The position numbers and the translations under genes are program-made. The notes below the pieces were generated by a model, which saw only the letters and a list, made by a program, of their open reading frames with translations, did no database searches and had not been told where the DNA came from. A stretch of DNA of 64,000 bases from JBEISR01 sp044371425 (GTDB taxonomy: Bacteria > Planctomycetota > Planctomycetia > Pirellulales > Pirellulaceae): NCBI GenBank assembly GCA_044371425.1, contig JBILTR010000006.1:138907-202906 (forward strand), read 5' to 3'. The stretch's first letter is position 1. Each line of letters opens with the position of its first letter. Below, one piece after another: positions 9,372-17,987 of the stretch.

Positions 9372-10097
9372 ATGGATTCTGCCTCATCCAGGCGGCAAAT
9401 GACGATCGAGCGTCTGCGGCGATGCCGTCCGGCGATCTTGCCTTCGTTGCTGCTTTGCGACTTCACCAACCTCCAGCGGCAGATCGCTCAACTGGAAGAA
9501 GCTGGCTACCAGGCGCTCCATTTGGATGTGATGGATGGGCGCTTCGTACCGAACTTCACCTACGGGATGACGATTGTCGAAGCGGTGCGACGGTGCACCC
9601 AACTTCCGCTGGATGTCCATCTGATGATGGTGGACCCCCTCTCCTTCATTCCCGCCTTTGTCGATGCGGGAGCCGACGTGCTGACGGTGCACATCGAAGC
9701 GATTCAGGCAGGCGATGCCTCTGGGTCTCCCGAGCAGACGCTTGAGGAGATTGCTCGTCGCGATTGTGCAGTGGGGATCGCGATCAACCCTTCGACCCCT
9801 TTCGAATCGATCGACGGGGCTCTAGGGCTGGTTGATCTGGTGTTGGTGATGAGCGTTCAGGCGGGGTTTGGGGGCCAGGCGTTTCAGCCGGTGGCCCTCG
9901 AGCGTTTGTCGGCGCTTCGTCGTCGTCTGGGATCGGAAATCCTGCTGGAGGTCGATGGTGGGGTGCATGGAGCCACAGCGGGGCCTTGCGTTCAAGCAGG
10001 GGCCGATCTGCTGGTGGCCGGTTCGGCGATTTTTCGCCAGACCGATTACGGGACAGCTCATGAGCAGTTGCAGCGTGCAATGGCGGTTGGCTCGTAG
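9372..10097 (+). CDS. rpe: Ribulose-phosphate 3-epimerase
   Basis: A 241-residue TIM-barrel enzyme that interconverts ribulose 5-phosphate and xylulose 5-phosphate in the pentose phosphate route. The metal and catalytic residues lie in 'LHLDVMDGRFVPN' (H50, D52, D55), 'DVHLMMV' and 'LEVDGGV'. The usual phosphate-loop motif SVNPGFGGQ reads SVQAGFGGQ here. The N-terminus is about 20 residues longer than in E. coli, so an internal start at M10 is possible. It is followed after 18 bases by the phosphatase-like gene, suggesting one transcript. Confidence 0.95.
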   Translation: MDSASSRRQMTIERLRRCRPAILPSLLLCDFTNLQRQIAQLEEAGYQALHLDVMDGRFVPNFTYGMTIVEAVRRCTQLPLDVHLMMVDPLSFIPAFVDAGADVLTVHIEAIQAGDASGSPEQTLEEIARRDCAVGIAINPSTPFESIDGALGLVDLVLVMSVQAGFGGQAFQPVALERLSALRRRLGSEILLEVDGGVHGATAGPCVQAGADLLVAGSAIFRQTDYGTAHEQLQRAMAVGS

Positions 10098-10115
10098 ACT
10101 TTTCGGCATGAGATC

Positions 10116-10703
10116 ATGTTTCGCATTGTATTAATCCGACCCGGCGCCACGTCCTTGGACGAACAGCGTCGCATCAAAGGTTCACTCGATATTCCACTCA
10201 GCCCGATCGGTTCCGACCAGGCAAAAAAACTGGCGGATGACTTGGCGGGAATGCAATTCGACGTCGTGTACAGCGCACCGTGCGAGTCGGCGGTGCAGAC
10301 GGCCAGGATGTTGGCCGAACGGAGCAAATCGAAGGTGCGTGTCATCGACGCGCTTCGAAATCTCGATCACGGCCTCTGGCAGGGCAAGCTGATCGATGAA
10401 GTCCGCAAGCACCAGCCGAAGGTCTATCGGCAGTTTCAGGACGATCCGGAATCGATCTGTCCCCCGGGAGGGGAAACGGTCGAACAGGCCAAGCAGCGAG
10501 TCCGGAAGACGCTCAATCGCTGGATCCACAAACACGACGCCAGCATCGTCGCCATCGTCGTCCCCGAACCGCTGGCCAGCATCATCAAGGAGATGCTGGG
10601 TTGCGATGAAATCGGTGACCTCTGGCAGGCCGAATGCGATCGTGGTCAGTGGGAAATCGTCCAGGGCGACCCACACGTCCTGGATACGCAGGCCGCTACC
10701 TGA
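10116..10703 (+). CDS. Histidine-phosphatase-fold protein lacking its catalytic residues
   Basis: The 195-residue protein aligns along its length with phosphoglycerate-mutase/histidine phosphatases: 'RIVLIRPGATSLDEQRRI' resembles the family start, then 'GSLDIPLSPIGSDQA', 'VVYSAPCESAVQTARML', 'PPGGETVEQAKQRV' and 'DASIVAIVVPEPLASIIKE'. The phosphate-accepting histidine of the RHG motif is proline (R8-P9-G10). The second histidine, normally in a 'V.SHG' strand, is replaced in 'IVVPEP'. The arginine expected in 'S..RA.QTA' is also absent. The fold is therefore clear but ordinary phosphatase or mutase activity is unlikely. It may bind a ligand or protein. It lies between rpe and accD with 18 and 37 base gaps. 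Confidence 0.85.
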   Translation: MFRIVLIRPGATSLDEQRRIKGSLDIPLSPIGSDQAKKLADDLAGMQFDVVYSAPCESAVQTARMLAERSKSKVRVIDALRNLDHGLWQGKLIDEVRKHQPKVYRQFQDDPESICPPGGETVEQAKQRVRKTLNRWIHKHDASIVAIVVPEPLASIIKEMLGCDEIGDLWQAECDRGQWEIVQGDPHVLDTQAAT

Positions 10704-10740
10704 ACGCCGTAGTTCTTTTCCGATCGGGATGATCTGTGCC

Positions 10741-11592
10741 ATGACAACCACCTCCACCAACTCCGACTCAAAAAATGCTGCCGGCGGTGCCAAGCGGGGC
10801 ATCCCCGAGGGGCTGTGGATCAAATGCCCTGGTTGCAGCGAGATGATCTATCGGAAGCAGGCCGAACAGCAACTGAACGTCTGCCCTCTGTGCCGATACC
10901 ATCTCTATGTCTCCGCACCGATGCGCATCGCTCAGTTGCTGGACGAAGGTACCTTTGAACCGCTCAACGAACACCTCCTCCCCGCTGATCCACTCTCCTT
11001 TTCCGACAGCAAGCGGTACGCCGAGCGGTTGGTGAGCGAGCAGAAGAGGACGGGTCTGACCGATGCCGCGCTCACTGGCACCGGCATGATTCGGGCTCGC
11101 CGCGTCGCCATCGGCGTCACCGACTCGGCCTTCATCATGGGAAGCATGGGATCGGTCGTTGGCGAACGGTTGACGCGACTGATCGAAGTGGCGATCCAGC
11201 AGGATCTGCCGCTGATCATCGTCAGCGGATCGGGCGGCGGCGCGCGGATGCACGAAGGGATCCTTTCGCTGATGCAGATGGCCAAAGTCTCTGCAGCCCT
11301 GGCCAGATACCACTCGCAGGGTGGCCTGTTCATCAGCGTCCTGACCAATCCCACGATGGGCGGTGTGGCTGCCAGTTTTGCGTCGCTGGGAGATCTGGTG
11401 TTCGCTGAGCCTCGGGCGCTGATCGGGTTTGCCGGTCCACGAACGATCAAAGCGACGATCAAGATGGAGTTGCCTGCCGGATTCCAGACCAGCGAGTTCC
11501 TTCTGGAGCATGGCTACATCGACCGGATCGTCGACCGCAGCAAACTGAAATCCGAAATCGCGCAGGCCATCGACTACTGCGGAAAGCTCTGA
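10741..11592 (+). CDS. accD: Acetyl-CoA carboxylase carboxyltransferase subunit beta
   Basis: This 283-residue subunit transfers carboxyl from biotin to acetyl-CoA, giving malonyl-CoA for fatty-acid synthesis. A zinc ribbon is visible near the N-terminus (CPGC...CPLC), after 'GLWIKCPGCSEMIYRK'. The crotonase-type core follows with 'SGSGGGARMHEGILSLMQM', 'LTNPTMGGVAASFASLGD' and 'IGFAGPRTI', all standard for AccD. A start four codons upstream (ATG 10729) is possible. The open frame reaches further upstream inside the preceding gene but that part is not AccD. AccA is not in the window. Confidence 0.97.
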   Translation: MTTTSTNSDSKNAAGGAKRGIPEGLWIKCPGCSEMIYRKQAEQQLNVCPLCRYHLYVSAPMRIAQLLDEGTFEPLNEHLLPADPLSFSDSKRYAERLVSEQKRTGLTDAALTGTGMIRARRVAIGVTDSAFIMGSMGSVVGERLTRLIEVAIQQDLPLIIVSGSGGGARMHEGILSLMQMAKVSAALARYHSQGGLFISVLTNPTMGGVAASFASLGDLVFAEPRALIGFAGPRTIKATIKMELPAGFQTSEFLLEHGYIDRIVDRSKLKSEIAQAIDYCGKL

Positions 11593-11784
11593 CCGGCACG
11601 GAACGGTCCAACTGTCCGTTTTTGCCAATCGCCCCTTTTCATCGATCCATCGATCCATCGCCACCCACTGGGCCGTTTTCAATTTCCAAATCGCTCCCCT
11701 TCAGCGATAATGGGGGGGTGGAAGGAACGGTTCGGCCTTCATGCTTCAATTCCGATAGGCCGCAGCAGGTTGGACGGTGGACTG

Positions 11785-12672
11785 ATGGGAATCTTCGACG
11801 CATTTCGAAAAATGTTTGGCGGCTCCCAGACGCGGGTCGACGTCGAGCAGCGCTTTGAGCTGCTGCGATCGGCGGTGTCGGGAACGATGAGCAATTTTTT
11901 CGCGGCGAGGGACCGGGACAACGGCGGGAAGATTGTCGGCGTCAAGCTGTGCGATGTCGAGAAGGTCGAATTCTTTGAAGGGCGATTCAAAGGGCTCAAC
12001 AAGCCCAGCGAGGGTGAGATCGCCATCAAGATGAAGCATCCCCATGTGGTGGTCACCTACGAGCATGGCCTGACCACCAAGGGCCAGCCCTACCTGGTGA
12101 TGGAGTTCATCGATGGTCCTGGGTTGCAGCAGGTGATCTACGCGCGCGAGGAGAAGCGGCTGCAAGGGAAGCGATTGTCGCTGATCCGGCAGATGGCCGA
12201 TGCACTGGCCTATGTCCACAAATCTGGATACATCCACCGCGATATCTGCCCCCGCAACTTCATCTGCGACGAATCGCTTGATCTGATCAAGCTGATCGAC
12301 TTTGGGCTGACACTTCCTGCCACCAAGGAATTCATGCAGCCTGGCAATCGAACCGGAACTCCTCTCTACATGGCGCCCGAGGTGATTCGTCGTCGCCCCA
12401 CCGACCAGAGGGTCGACATCTTTTCTTTCGGCGTGACGTGCTACCAATTGCTGACCTTCGAGCTGCCGTGGCCGGTCGCTGAAACCACTGGGATGGCAGC
12501 GCTCCATCACGACACCTCCGCCCCCACCGACATCTTCAAGTACCGCCCCAACCTCCATCCCCAGTTGGCCGCCACCGTCATGCAGGCGATGCAGCCCAAT
12601 CCGGCTCAGCGGACTCCCGACATGGAAACCATGGTGCGCCAGCTGCGTCAGATTCCCTCCGAAGACGCCTGA
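11785..12672 (+). CDS. Serine/threonine protein kinase
   Basis: A 295-residue soluble Hanks-type kinase without a membrane segment or sensor domain. The ATP-binding lysine is K54 in 'VGVKLCD', but the glycine-rich loop is degenerate. The catalytic loop is H151-R-D153-I-C-P-R-N158, the metal-binding D172-F-G, and the activation segment ends in 'MAPE' near 197-199. 'DIFSFGVTCYQLLTFELPW' is typical of the C-lobe. Catalysis is therefore expected. The start at MGIFDAF was chosen over the longer frame from 11710, whose first 25 residues look unlike the family. Its targets are unknown. It stands alone after accD with a 192-base gap. Confidence 0.9.
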   Translation: MGIFDAFRKMFGGSQTRVDVEQRFELLRSAVSGTMSNFFAARDRDNGGKIVGVKLCDVEKVEFFEGRFKGLNKPSEGEIAIKMKHPHVVVTYEHGLTTKGQPYLVMEFIDGPGLQQVIYAREEKRLQGKRLSLIRQMADALAYVHKSGYIHRDICPRNFICDESLDLIKLIDFGLTLPATKEFMQPGNRTGTPLYMAPEVIRRRPTDQRVDIFSFGVTCYQLLTFELPWPVAETTGMAALHHDTSAPTDIFKYRPNLHPQLAATVMQAMQPNPAQRTPDMETMVRQLRQIPSEDA

Positions 12673-12815
12673 CGGAATCCTTCTCTCGATGGTGTCGCTC
12701 CCCGATCCTTTCCTGGCATCCCCCATCGCTCTCTTCTCCCTTCGCGCATTTGTGGCAGAATGCAGGGGGACGGTCGATGTTCCAAGCACCCCTTTGCAGC
12801 GAGGATTCGAAAGCG

Positions 12816-13151
12816 ATGATCCACAAGAACTTTGATCAGTACTCCGTCCAGTACCTGAGCGATGGTGGCGATTCCCAGGAGACGCTCACAGCCCGCATCG
12901 CCTGCTACCAGTCTGGGTCGCCGGTGGGGGAACTTCTCTTTTACCGTGGACAAGTCCCTGGCTCGGCCAACTCCCTCTCGCCGGAGGGGATCCTCCAGTT
13001 GCGTTACACGCTGGATCGATTCCGCGACGTCTTGGCGTTGATCCAGTTTGAAAAGCCTCTGCAGCTGCTCTTTCACCCCGAGACCAAGCAGGGATCGGTC
13101 GCCAGTTGCCTTCTGGAGCCGGTGGGGGAACAGGAAGGAAAAACCTTCTGA
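12816..13151 (+). CDS. Hypothetical protein, 111 residues
   Basis: I do not recognise this small soluble protein. It reads as an alpha/beta fold with charged surface and has no signal peptide or membrane segment. ATG 12816 has a GAGG about ten bases upstream, and the frame continues upstream to 12750 without one. It lies 143 bases behind the kinase and 51 before the lyase gene, so it may share a transcript with either. The amino-acid composition looks like a real gene. Confidence 0.65.
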   Translation: MIHKNFDQYSVQYLSDGGDSQETLTARIACYQSGSPVGELLFYRGQVPGSANSLSPEGILQLRYTLDRFRDVLALIQFEKPLQLLFHPETKQGSVASCLLEPVGEQEGKTF

Positions 13152-13202
13152 AACCCGTATACCATCCTCTTCCGAAACCACCTCGCCGTTGATAACCCTC
13201 CA

Positions 13203-14174
13203 ATGGATAGACCGAAAGAAATGACATCAGCAAGCACCACGCGCCTGGGGACTCCCCGGCTGGAAGGATTGATCGCCGCCACGCACACACCGATGGATGC
13301 CCAGGGCGATCTGGAGCTCGATGGGGTGCCACGGCAGCTGGAGCATCTTCTTGGGATGCCGATCACGGCGGCCTTCATCTCCGGTAGCACTGGAGAAGGT
13401 CAGTCGCTTACGGTCGAAGAACGGCATCGATTGACCGCGCGGTGGTGTCAGGCGGCCAAAGGGACTCCCATGCGGGTCGTCGCCCATGTTGGCACCAACA
13501 GCATCAACGAGGCTGCCAGCTTGGCCTCCGAGGCACAAAAACAAGGGGTGAGCGCGATCGCAGCGCTTTCCCCCAGCTACTTCCGCCCTCGCTCGGTCGA
13601 GGATCTGGTCGATGCCATGGCGATGGTGGCGGCCGCCGCACCTGCGACGGCGTTCTACTTTTACGACATCCCTTCCATGACAGGGGTTCAGCTGTCGATG
13701 CCGGCTTTTCTGGAACAAGCCTCCCGGAAGATTCCCAATCTGGTCGGCATGAAATTCACCAACATGGACCTAGCCAGCTACACCCAGTGCCTTCAGCTAG
13801 ACGACGGACTTTGGGACCTTCCGTTCGGCTGCGACGAAGCCTTGTTGCCGGCTTTGGCTCTGGGAGCCAGGGGAGCGGTCGGGAGCGGATACAACTTTGT
13901 CGGTGAGCATTACAGCCGTCTGATCGATGCATGGAGAGAGGGCGATCTGACGCTGGCGCGACGTCTTCAGTGCCAGGGGATTCAGCTGGTGCAACGGTTG
14001 GCTCCCTTTGGCTATCTGCCGGCTGCCAAGGTGGTCATGGAATGGCTTGGGGTTCCAGTGGGACCGACGCGATTGCCCCTGCGGTCGCTCACCGAACCTC
14101 AGCGCCGCCAGCTCCGCGAGGGCTTGGAGTCGGATGGGTGGCGATTCGGGCACAGCTTGGTGCGGGACGAATGA
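13203..14174 (+). CDS. DapA-superfamily lyase, N-acetylneuraminate lyase-like
   Basis: A 323-residue class-I aldolase of the DHDPS/NAL family. The Schiff-base lysine is K184 in 'GMKFTNMDL', the conserved tyrosine is Y154 in 'FYFYDIPSMTGV', and the substrate-carboxylate motif is 'GSTGEG' at 61-66. 'YDIPSMTGV' and 'GMKFTN' resemble sialic acid lyases (pyruvate plus N-acetylmannosamine) more than dihydrodipicolinate synthase. The next gene, an N-acylglucosamine 2-epimerase homolog overlapping by four bases, supports the amino-sugar role. A second start at M7 (13221) is possible. Dihydrodipicolinate synthase activity cannot be excluded from sequence alone. Confidence 0.85.
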   Translation: MDRPKEMTSASTTRLGTPRLEGLIAATHTPMDAQGDLELDGVPRQLEHLLGMPITAAFISGSTGEGQSLTVEERHRLTARWCQAAKGTPMRVVAHVGTNSINEAASLASEAQKQGVSAIAALSPSYFRPRSVEDLVDAMAMVAAAAPATAFYFYDIPSMTGVQLSMPAFLEQASRKIPNLVGMKFTNMDLASYTQCLQLDDGLWDLPFGCDEALLPALALGARGAVGSGYNFVGEHYSRLIDAWREGDLTLARRLQCQGIQLVQRLAPFGYLPAAKVVMEWLGVPVGPTRLPLRSLTEPQRRQLREGLESDGWRFGHSLVRDE

Positions 14175-15400
14175 AAGAGATCGAACCTAGGGCGCCGTAT
14201 GCTTCGGGGCTGCGCCCTGAAGGGGATCTGACGAGCCACTTGGGAAGGCAGCGCCTGGCCCAGTGGCATCTCCGCCAACTGCTTGAGAATCTGGTCCCTT
14301 TTTGGTTCCCTCGCGCGGTCGACGATGCATCGGGTGGATTCCTCCATTGCTTCGATCGGGATGGAACTTTGGTCGATTCCGACAAGTCGGTCTGGGCGCA
14401 GGGCCGGATGGCTTGGATGCTGCTGAGGATGTACCAGCAGATCGACGCCAATTCCGATTGGTTGCGATGGGCGAAGCAGGCGATCGATTTTTTGGAACGC
14501 TTCGGATTTGATACCGATGGCCGGATGTTTTTTCATTTGACGCGACAAGGGGATCCGATTCGCAAGCGGCGTTATGCTTACAGCGAAGCGTTTGCGGCGA
14601 TCGCCTGGTCGGCCCTCCATCGTTCCACCGGCGACCCTCAGCACGCTTGCAAAGCCCTGCAGCTTTTTCATCAGTTTGTCGACTGGAATTTCCTTCCAGG
14701 ACGAATGCCCCCCAAGGAAACCGCAACCAGACCTTCGATCGGCCTGGCGCCCCGCATGATCACCCTGGTGACGGCTCAGGAACTGCGGGAGGATCTCGGG
14801 GAGTTGCCGCTTCTGACGCAGTGGATCGATCGCTGCATCGGAGACATCGTCGATCGCTTGGTTCGGCCCGACCTGGAGGTGGTGCTGGAGACGGTCGGCG
14901 TGGACGGCCAGCCGATCGATCACTTCGACGGACGATTGCTCAATCCTGGACATGCCCTGGAGGGCGCCTGGTTTTTGATGCGGGAGGGACGGTACCGCAA
15001 GCGCGACGACTGGCAGCACTTGGGGGTTCAGATGAGCCGCTGGATGCTGAGGCGCGGTTGGGATCCGCAGCACGGCGGACTTTTCTACTTCCGCGATCTG
15101 CACGACAAACCGATCCAGGAGTACTGGCATGCGATGAAATTCTGGTGGCCGCACAATGAAGCGGTCCTCGCAGCGATGCTGGCCTACCGCATCTGTGGAG
15201 ACGACTCCTTCGCGCACTGGCACGACGCAGTGCTCCAATGGTCGATCGATCACTTTGCCGATCCCCAGCATGGCGAATGGTACGGATACCTCCATCGCGA
15301 TGGATCCCCCAGCAGCTCTTTGAAAGGGAGTCTCTGGAAGAGCTTCTTCCATCTGCCCCGAATGCACTTCCAGGCGTATCGATGGCTACAGGAATGGTGA
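14171..15400 (+). CDS. N-acylglucosamine 2-epimerase family protein
   Basis: A 409-residue (alpha/alpha)6-barrel enzyme expected to interconvert N-acetylglucosamine and N-acetylmannosamine. Typical blocks are 'FLHCFDRDGTLVDSDKSVW', 'RRYAYSEAFAAIAW', 'LNPGHALEGAWFL' and 'WWPHNEAVLAAML'. The last is closer to renin-binding-protein-type epimerases than to cellobiose epimerases. The ATG overlaps the stop of the lyase gene (ATGA), indicating translational coupling. Together they would link sialic acid or ManNAc to GlcNAc metabolism. The stop codon's last base is the first base of the repeat that flanks the downstream transposase. Confidence 0.92.
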   Translation: MKEIEPRAPYASGLRPEGDLTSHLGRQRLAQWHLRQLLENLVPFWFPRAVDDASGGFLHCFDRDGTLVDSDKSVWAQGRMAWMLLRMYQQIDANSDWLRWAKQAIDFLERFGFDTDGRMFFHLTRQGDPIRKRRYAYSEAFAAIAWSALHRSTGDPQHACKALQLFHQFVDWNFLPGRMPPKETATRPSIGLAPRMITLVTAQELREDLGELPLLTQWIDRCIGDIVDRLVRPDLEVVLETVGVDGQPIDHFDGRLLNPGHALEGAWFLMREGRYRKRDDWQHLGVQMSRWMLRRGWDPQHGGLFYFRDLHDKPIQEYWHAMKFWWPHNEAVLAAMLAYRICGDDSFAHWHDAVLQWSIDHFADPQHGEWYGYLHRDGSPSSSLKGSLWKSFFHLPRMHFQAYRWLQEW

Positions 15401-15428
15401 TTCAGGAAAAGGTGTCAGGTACCTTTTT
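15400..15428 (+). repeat. REP-like repeat, left copy 1
   Basis: A 29-base unit beginning ATTCAGGAAAAGGTGTCAGG and ending in GTACCTTTTT. It is repeated identically two bases later and returns inverted after the transposase gene. It contains the palindrome GGTACC. Confidence 0.95.
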
Positions 15429-15430
15429 GG

Positions 15431-15459
15431 ATTCAGGAAAAGGTGTCAGGTACCTTTTT
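15431..15459 (+). repeat. REP-like repeat, left copy 2
   Basis: Identical 29-base direct copy of the unit at 15400-15428, ending 47 bases before the transposase start. The two copies are separated only by GG. Confidence 0.95.
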
Positions 15460-15506
15460 GAGAGGCCAAGGCCTGCTAGACTGGTTGTTTTGCATGGGGA
15501 ATCGAC

Positions 15507-16202
15507 ATGGGTAGACCGAAACGATCCGATGAAGCGGGGGTGATTTACCATGTGCTCAATCGCTCCAATCGTCGTGCGACAATCTTTCATAAAGATGAAG
15601 ACTACGTTGCGTTTGAGAAGATACTCTCACAGGCTTTGGAGCGGTGCCCCGATCTTGAGCTGTTTTCCTACTGCTTGATGCCCAATCATTGGCATCTGGT
15701 CTTACGGCCAACCAAAGACGGTGAAATGAGCCGTTTCGCTCAATGGGTCACTCTTACTCATACTCAACGCTACAACGCGCACTTCGGCACGACAGGCGAG
15801 GGACACTTGTACCAAGGTCGTTACAAGTCATTTCCGATCCAAGACGATGATCATTTCTTGTCCGTTTGCCGCTACGTCGAACGCAATGCCTACACCGCTC
15901 AGCTATGCAAGTCACCCGACACTTGGAAATACGGCAGCCTGTTTCGATGGCAACACGGTTCGAGCAAGGAGAAATCTTTGCTGGACGCATGGCCAATCCC
16001 AAGGCGTCCCAATTGGCTTCGGTGGGTTACAGAACCTTTATCCGCAAAGGAACAGGAGCGACTGCGGTGGAGCATTCTGCGGGGGGCCCCTTTCGGTAGT
16101 GAAACGTGGGTTGAATCTGCGGCTCGCAAACTGGATCTGGAATCCACTTTGCGCCCAAGGGGCCGACCCCGAAACCAGACCACCGATAAAAAAGGTACCT
16201 GA
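15507..16202 (+). CDS. REP-associated tyrosine transposase (RAYT)
   Basis: This 231-residue protein belongs to the Y1/HUH-type TnpA-REP family, single-strand endonucleases that mobilise or maintain REP repeats. It starts 'GVIYHVLNRSNRRATIFHK', has the metal-binding HUH-like motif 'MPNHWHLVLRP' (H61, H63) and the likely nucleophile Y123 in 'CRYVERNAY'. The gene is bracketed by two direct repeats on the left and an inverted copy on the right. Its final codons and stop (KKGT-stop) are encoded within the right repeat. Base composition appears more AT-rich than in its neighbours, which fits acquisition. It appears intact. Confidence 0.95.
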   Translation: MGRPKRSDEAGVIYHVLNRSNRRATIFHKDEDYVAFEKILSQALERCPDLELFSYCLMPNHWHLVLRPTKDGEMSRFAQWVTLTHTQRYNAHFGTTGEGHLYQGRYKSFPIQDDDHFLSVCRYVERNAYTAQLCKSPDTWKYGSLFRWQHGSSKEKSLLDAWPIPRRPNWLRWVTEPLSAKEQERLRWSILRGAPFGSETWVESAARKLDLESTLRPRGRPRNQTTDKKGT

Positions 16203-16210
16203 CACCTTTT
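16189..16210 (-). repeat. REP-like repeat, right inverted copy
   Basis: Twenty-two bases starting AAAAAGGTACCTGACACC are the exact reverse complement of the distal part of the left units. Similarity stops at 16210. The stop codon of the transposase (16200-16202) lies inside it. Confidence 0.95.
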
Positions 16211-16211
16211 C

Positions 16212-17621
16212 TCATTCAAGAGCTGCCATCAGCTCGGAGGCCAGAAAGAACGATCCGGCGACGCAGATCAAATCGTCAGGTTGGGCGAGTGAACGCGCCA
16301 AGGCGAGCGACTCGAGGGGAGTCGGGGCAGTGTGCCAGCGACAACCGGTCTTCCCGATCCGCTCCTGAGCCACCTGGCGGAGGGTGTCTAACGAAACAGC
16401 GCGTGGATTGGTGGTGAAGCGGGTGAGGATCACCTCGTCGAAAGCAGCTCCTGCCAGTTCCAGCATCTTCCCGTAATCCTTGTCGCGACTGGAAGAGAAC
16501 AGCAGGATTTTTCGACAGGGAGGAAAATGAAGGTCCAACGCTTCGATCATCGCGCGAAAGGAAGCCTCATTGTGCGCAGTATCCAGAACCCTCCACGGTT
16601 GGCTGCCGATGGTTTGCAATCGAGCGGGGACCTGAGTCTTGGCTAGCGACTCCCGCAAGGCGGCTTCCGGGATTTGCCATCCTAGGGACCGGAGCCGGTC
16701 GACGGCCGCAATCACCAGGGCACCGTTGTTTGCCTGGTGGCGCCCCAGCATGCCCAGCGCGTAGTCGATTCGACAGGGGGTAGGAAACGGTCGTGGTGCC
16801 TTCCAGAAGAAGTGCAAACTTCCTTTTCGGAGCTTCTGATCCATTTCCTTGCCGATGGCGTCGGTGGTACCAGGAGGGTTCCAAAGTGCATCGAAATCAG
16901 AACCGATGCGATCGATCGGGGCGCGATGAACCGCCGCGATCTGCTCGATCATCATCGCGGCTTCCGGTTCCGAGGCTCCACAAACCAGAGGAATCGAATC
17001 CTTGATGATGCCAGCTTTTTCGCTGGCGATCCTTGCGAGTGTGTTGCCCAGTTGCTGGCGATGATCGTAGCTGATGCTGGTGATCACCGTCAGCTCCGGA
17101 TGGCAGACATTGGTGCTGTCCAGCCGGCCCCCCAGTCCTACCTCCATCACGGCTGCCTCGACACCCTGTGTACGGAAATGCAGCCAAGCCATCGCCGTCG
17201 TCATCTCAAAAAAGGTTGGCCGTTCCTCACCACGACGGACCATCTGGTCGCAAGCCGATCGGATGGCATCGACCAGCTCGACCAACTGCTTGGCACTGCA
17301 CCGGTTGCCATCAACCATCCATCGCTCCTCCAACCGCGTCAGATGGGGCGACGTGTAGAGCCCCACCTTCATTCCACTCCGTCTCAGAGTTTCGGCCAGA
17401 AGCCAGCAGACCGACCCCTTGCCTTTGGTTCCCGCGACGTGCACGACCCGCATGGAGCGATGGGGGTTTCCGAGTCGTTCCAGGAGCTGCTGCATTCTGG
17501 AAAGACGAAAATGCTGCCGATCGTACGGCACATCCGACACCCGCTCGTAATTGATCTGGCCGTAAAGGTATTCAAGCGATTCTTGGTAGGCGGTTGCGTC
17601 AGGCAACTCGTCATGAGGCAT
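16212..17621 (-). CDS. folC: Folylpolyglutamate synthase / dihydrofolate synthase family
   Basis: This Mur-ligase-family protein adds glutamate to folates or to dihydropteroate. From the start used here it has 469 residues. The ATP loop is 'GTKGKGS' at 64-70, preceded by 'RMQQLLERLGNPHRSMRVVHVA'-type sequence, and followed by 'GLYTSPHL', 'VMEVGLGGRLDSTN', 'SISYDHRQQLGNTL' and 'LDTAHNEAS', all hallmarks of FolC. The frame extends to 17696, with candidate starts at 17672 and 17696. None has a clear ribosome binding site, and the family normally starts close to 'ATAYQESLEYLY'. The stop codon begins two bases beyond the transposase-flanking repeat. Divergent from the ABC cluster. Confidence 0.93.
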   Translation of the reverse strand: MPHDELPDATAYQESLEYLYGQINYERVSDVPYDRQHFRLSRMQQLLERLGNPHRSMRVVHVAGTKGKGSVCWLLAETLRRSGMKVGLYTSPHLTRLEERWMVDGNRCSAKQLVELVDAIRSACDQMVRRGEERPTFFEMTTAMAWLHFRTQGVEAAVMEVGLGGRLDSTNVCHPELTVITSISYDHRQQLGNTLARIASEKAGIIKDSIPLVCGASEPEAAMMIEQIAAVHRAPIDRIGSDFDALWNPPGTTDAIGKEMDQKLRKGSLHFFWKAPRPFPTPCRIDYALGMLGRHQANNGALVIAAVDRLRSLGWQIPEAALRESLAKTQVPARLQTIGSQPWRVLDTAHNEASFRAMIEALDLHFPPCRKILLFSSSRDKDYGKMLELAGAAFDEVILTRFTTNPRAVSLDTLRQVAQERIGKTGCRWHTAPTPLESLALARSLAQPDDLICVAGSFFLASELMAALE

Positions 17622-17987
17622 GGAGGATTCCCATCTCTGAACACCGATCGGAAAGCGATCCCACCGCTCCATGGTAACTGAGAGTTCTGGCCCCAAAAGC
17701 CATCCCGACGGTCCGATGCCAAGCTACCTGGAGAGGATCCCGCCAGCCCCGCCGGCAGATCCGGCAAATCCTCACTTTTCCGCCGGTCTCCTCGGGAATC
17801 CCAGGAAAAAGGGGAAAGGCCCCCTGGGAACTGCCGCTACCAGCAGGCACCAGGCAGCGCCTCGAAGTCGCAGGAAAGTTCGATTCCGGAGCGAAAATGA
17901 ACCCCAAGGGAGGGAATCACGTACCACCACCGAGAGGTTTTCGCGTTCCGAGTCGATCGATTTCCTTGTCTTTTCGGAGTTTTCGGC

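Larger units (their letters stand above)
15400..16210 (+). mobile_element. RAYT unit bounded by inverted REP-like repeats
   Basis: The unit comprises two direct repeats, the transposase gene and one inverted repeat. It occupies exactly the space between the convergent genes for the epimerase (stop at 15398-15400) and folC (stop complement at 16212-16214). No target duplication is visible, as expected for this family. Confidence 0.85.

Noticed and set aside
14099..15367. Minus-strand frame of 422 codons opposite the epimerase gene
   Set aside because: The plus strand encodes a clear epimerase; the antisense product has no recognisable motifs.
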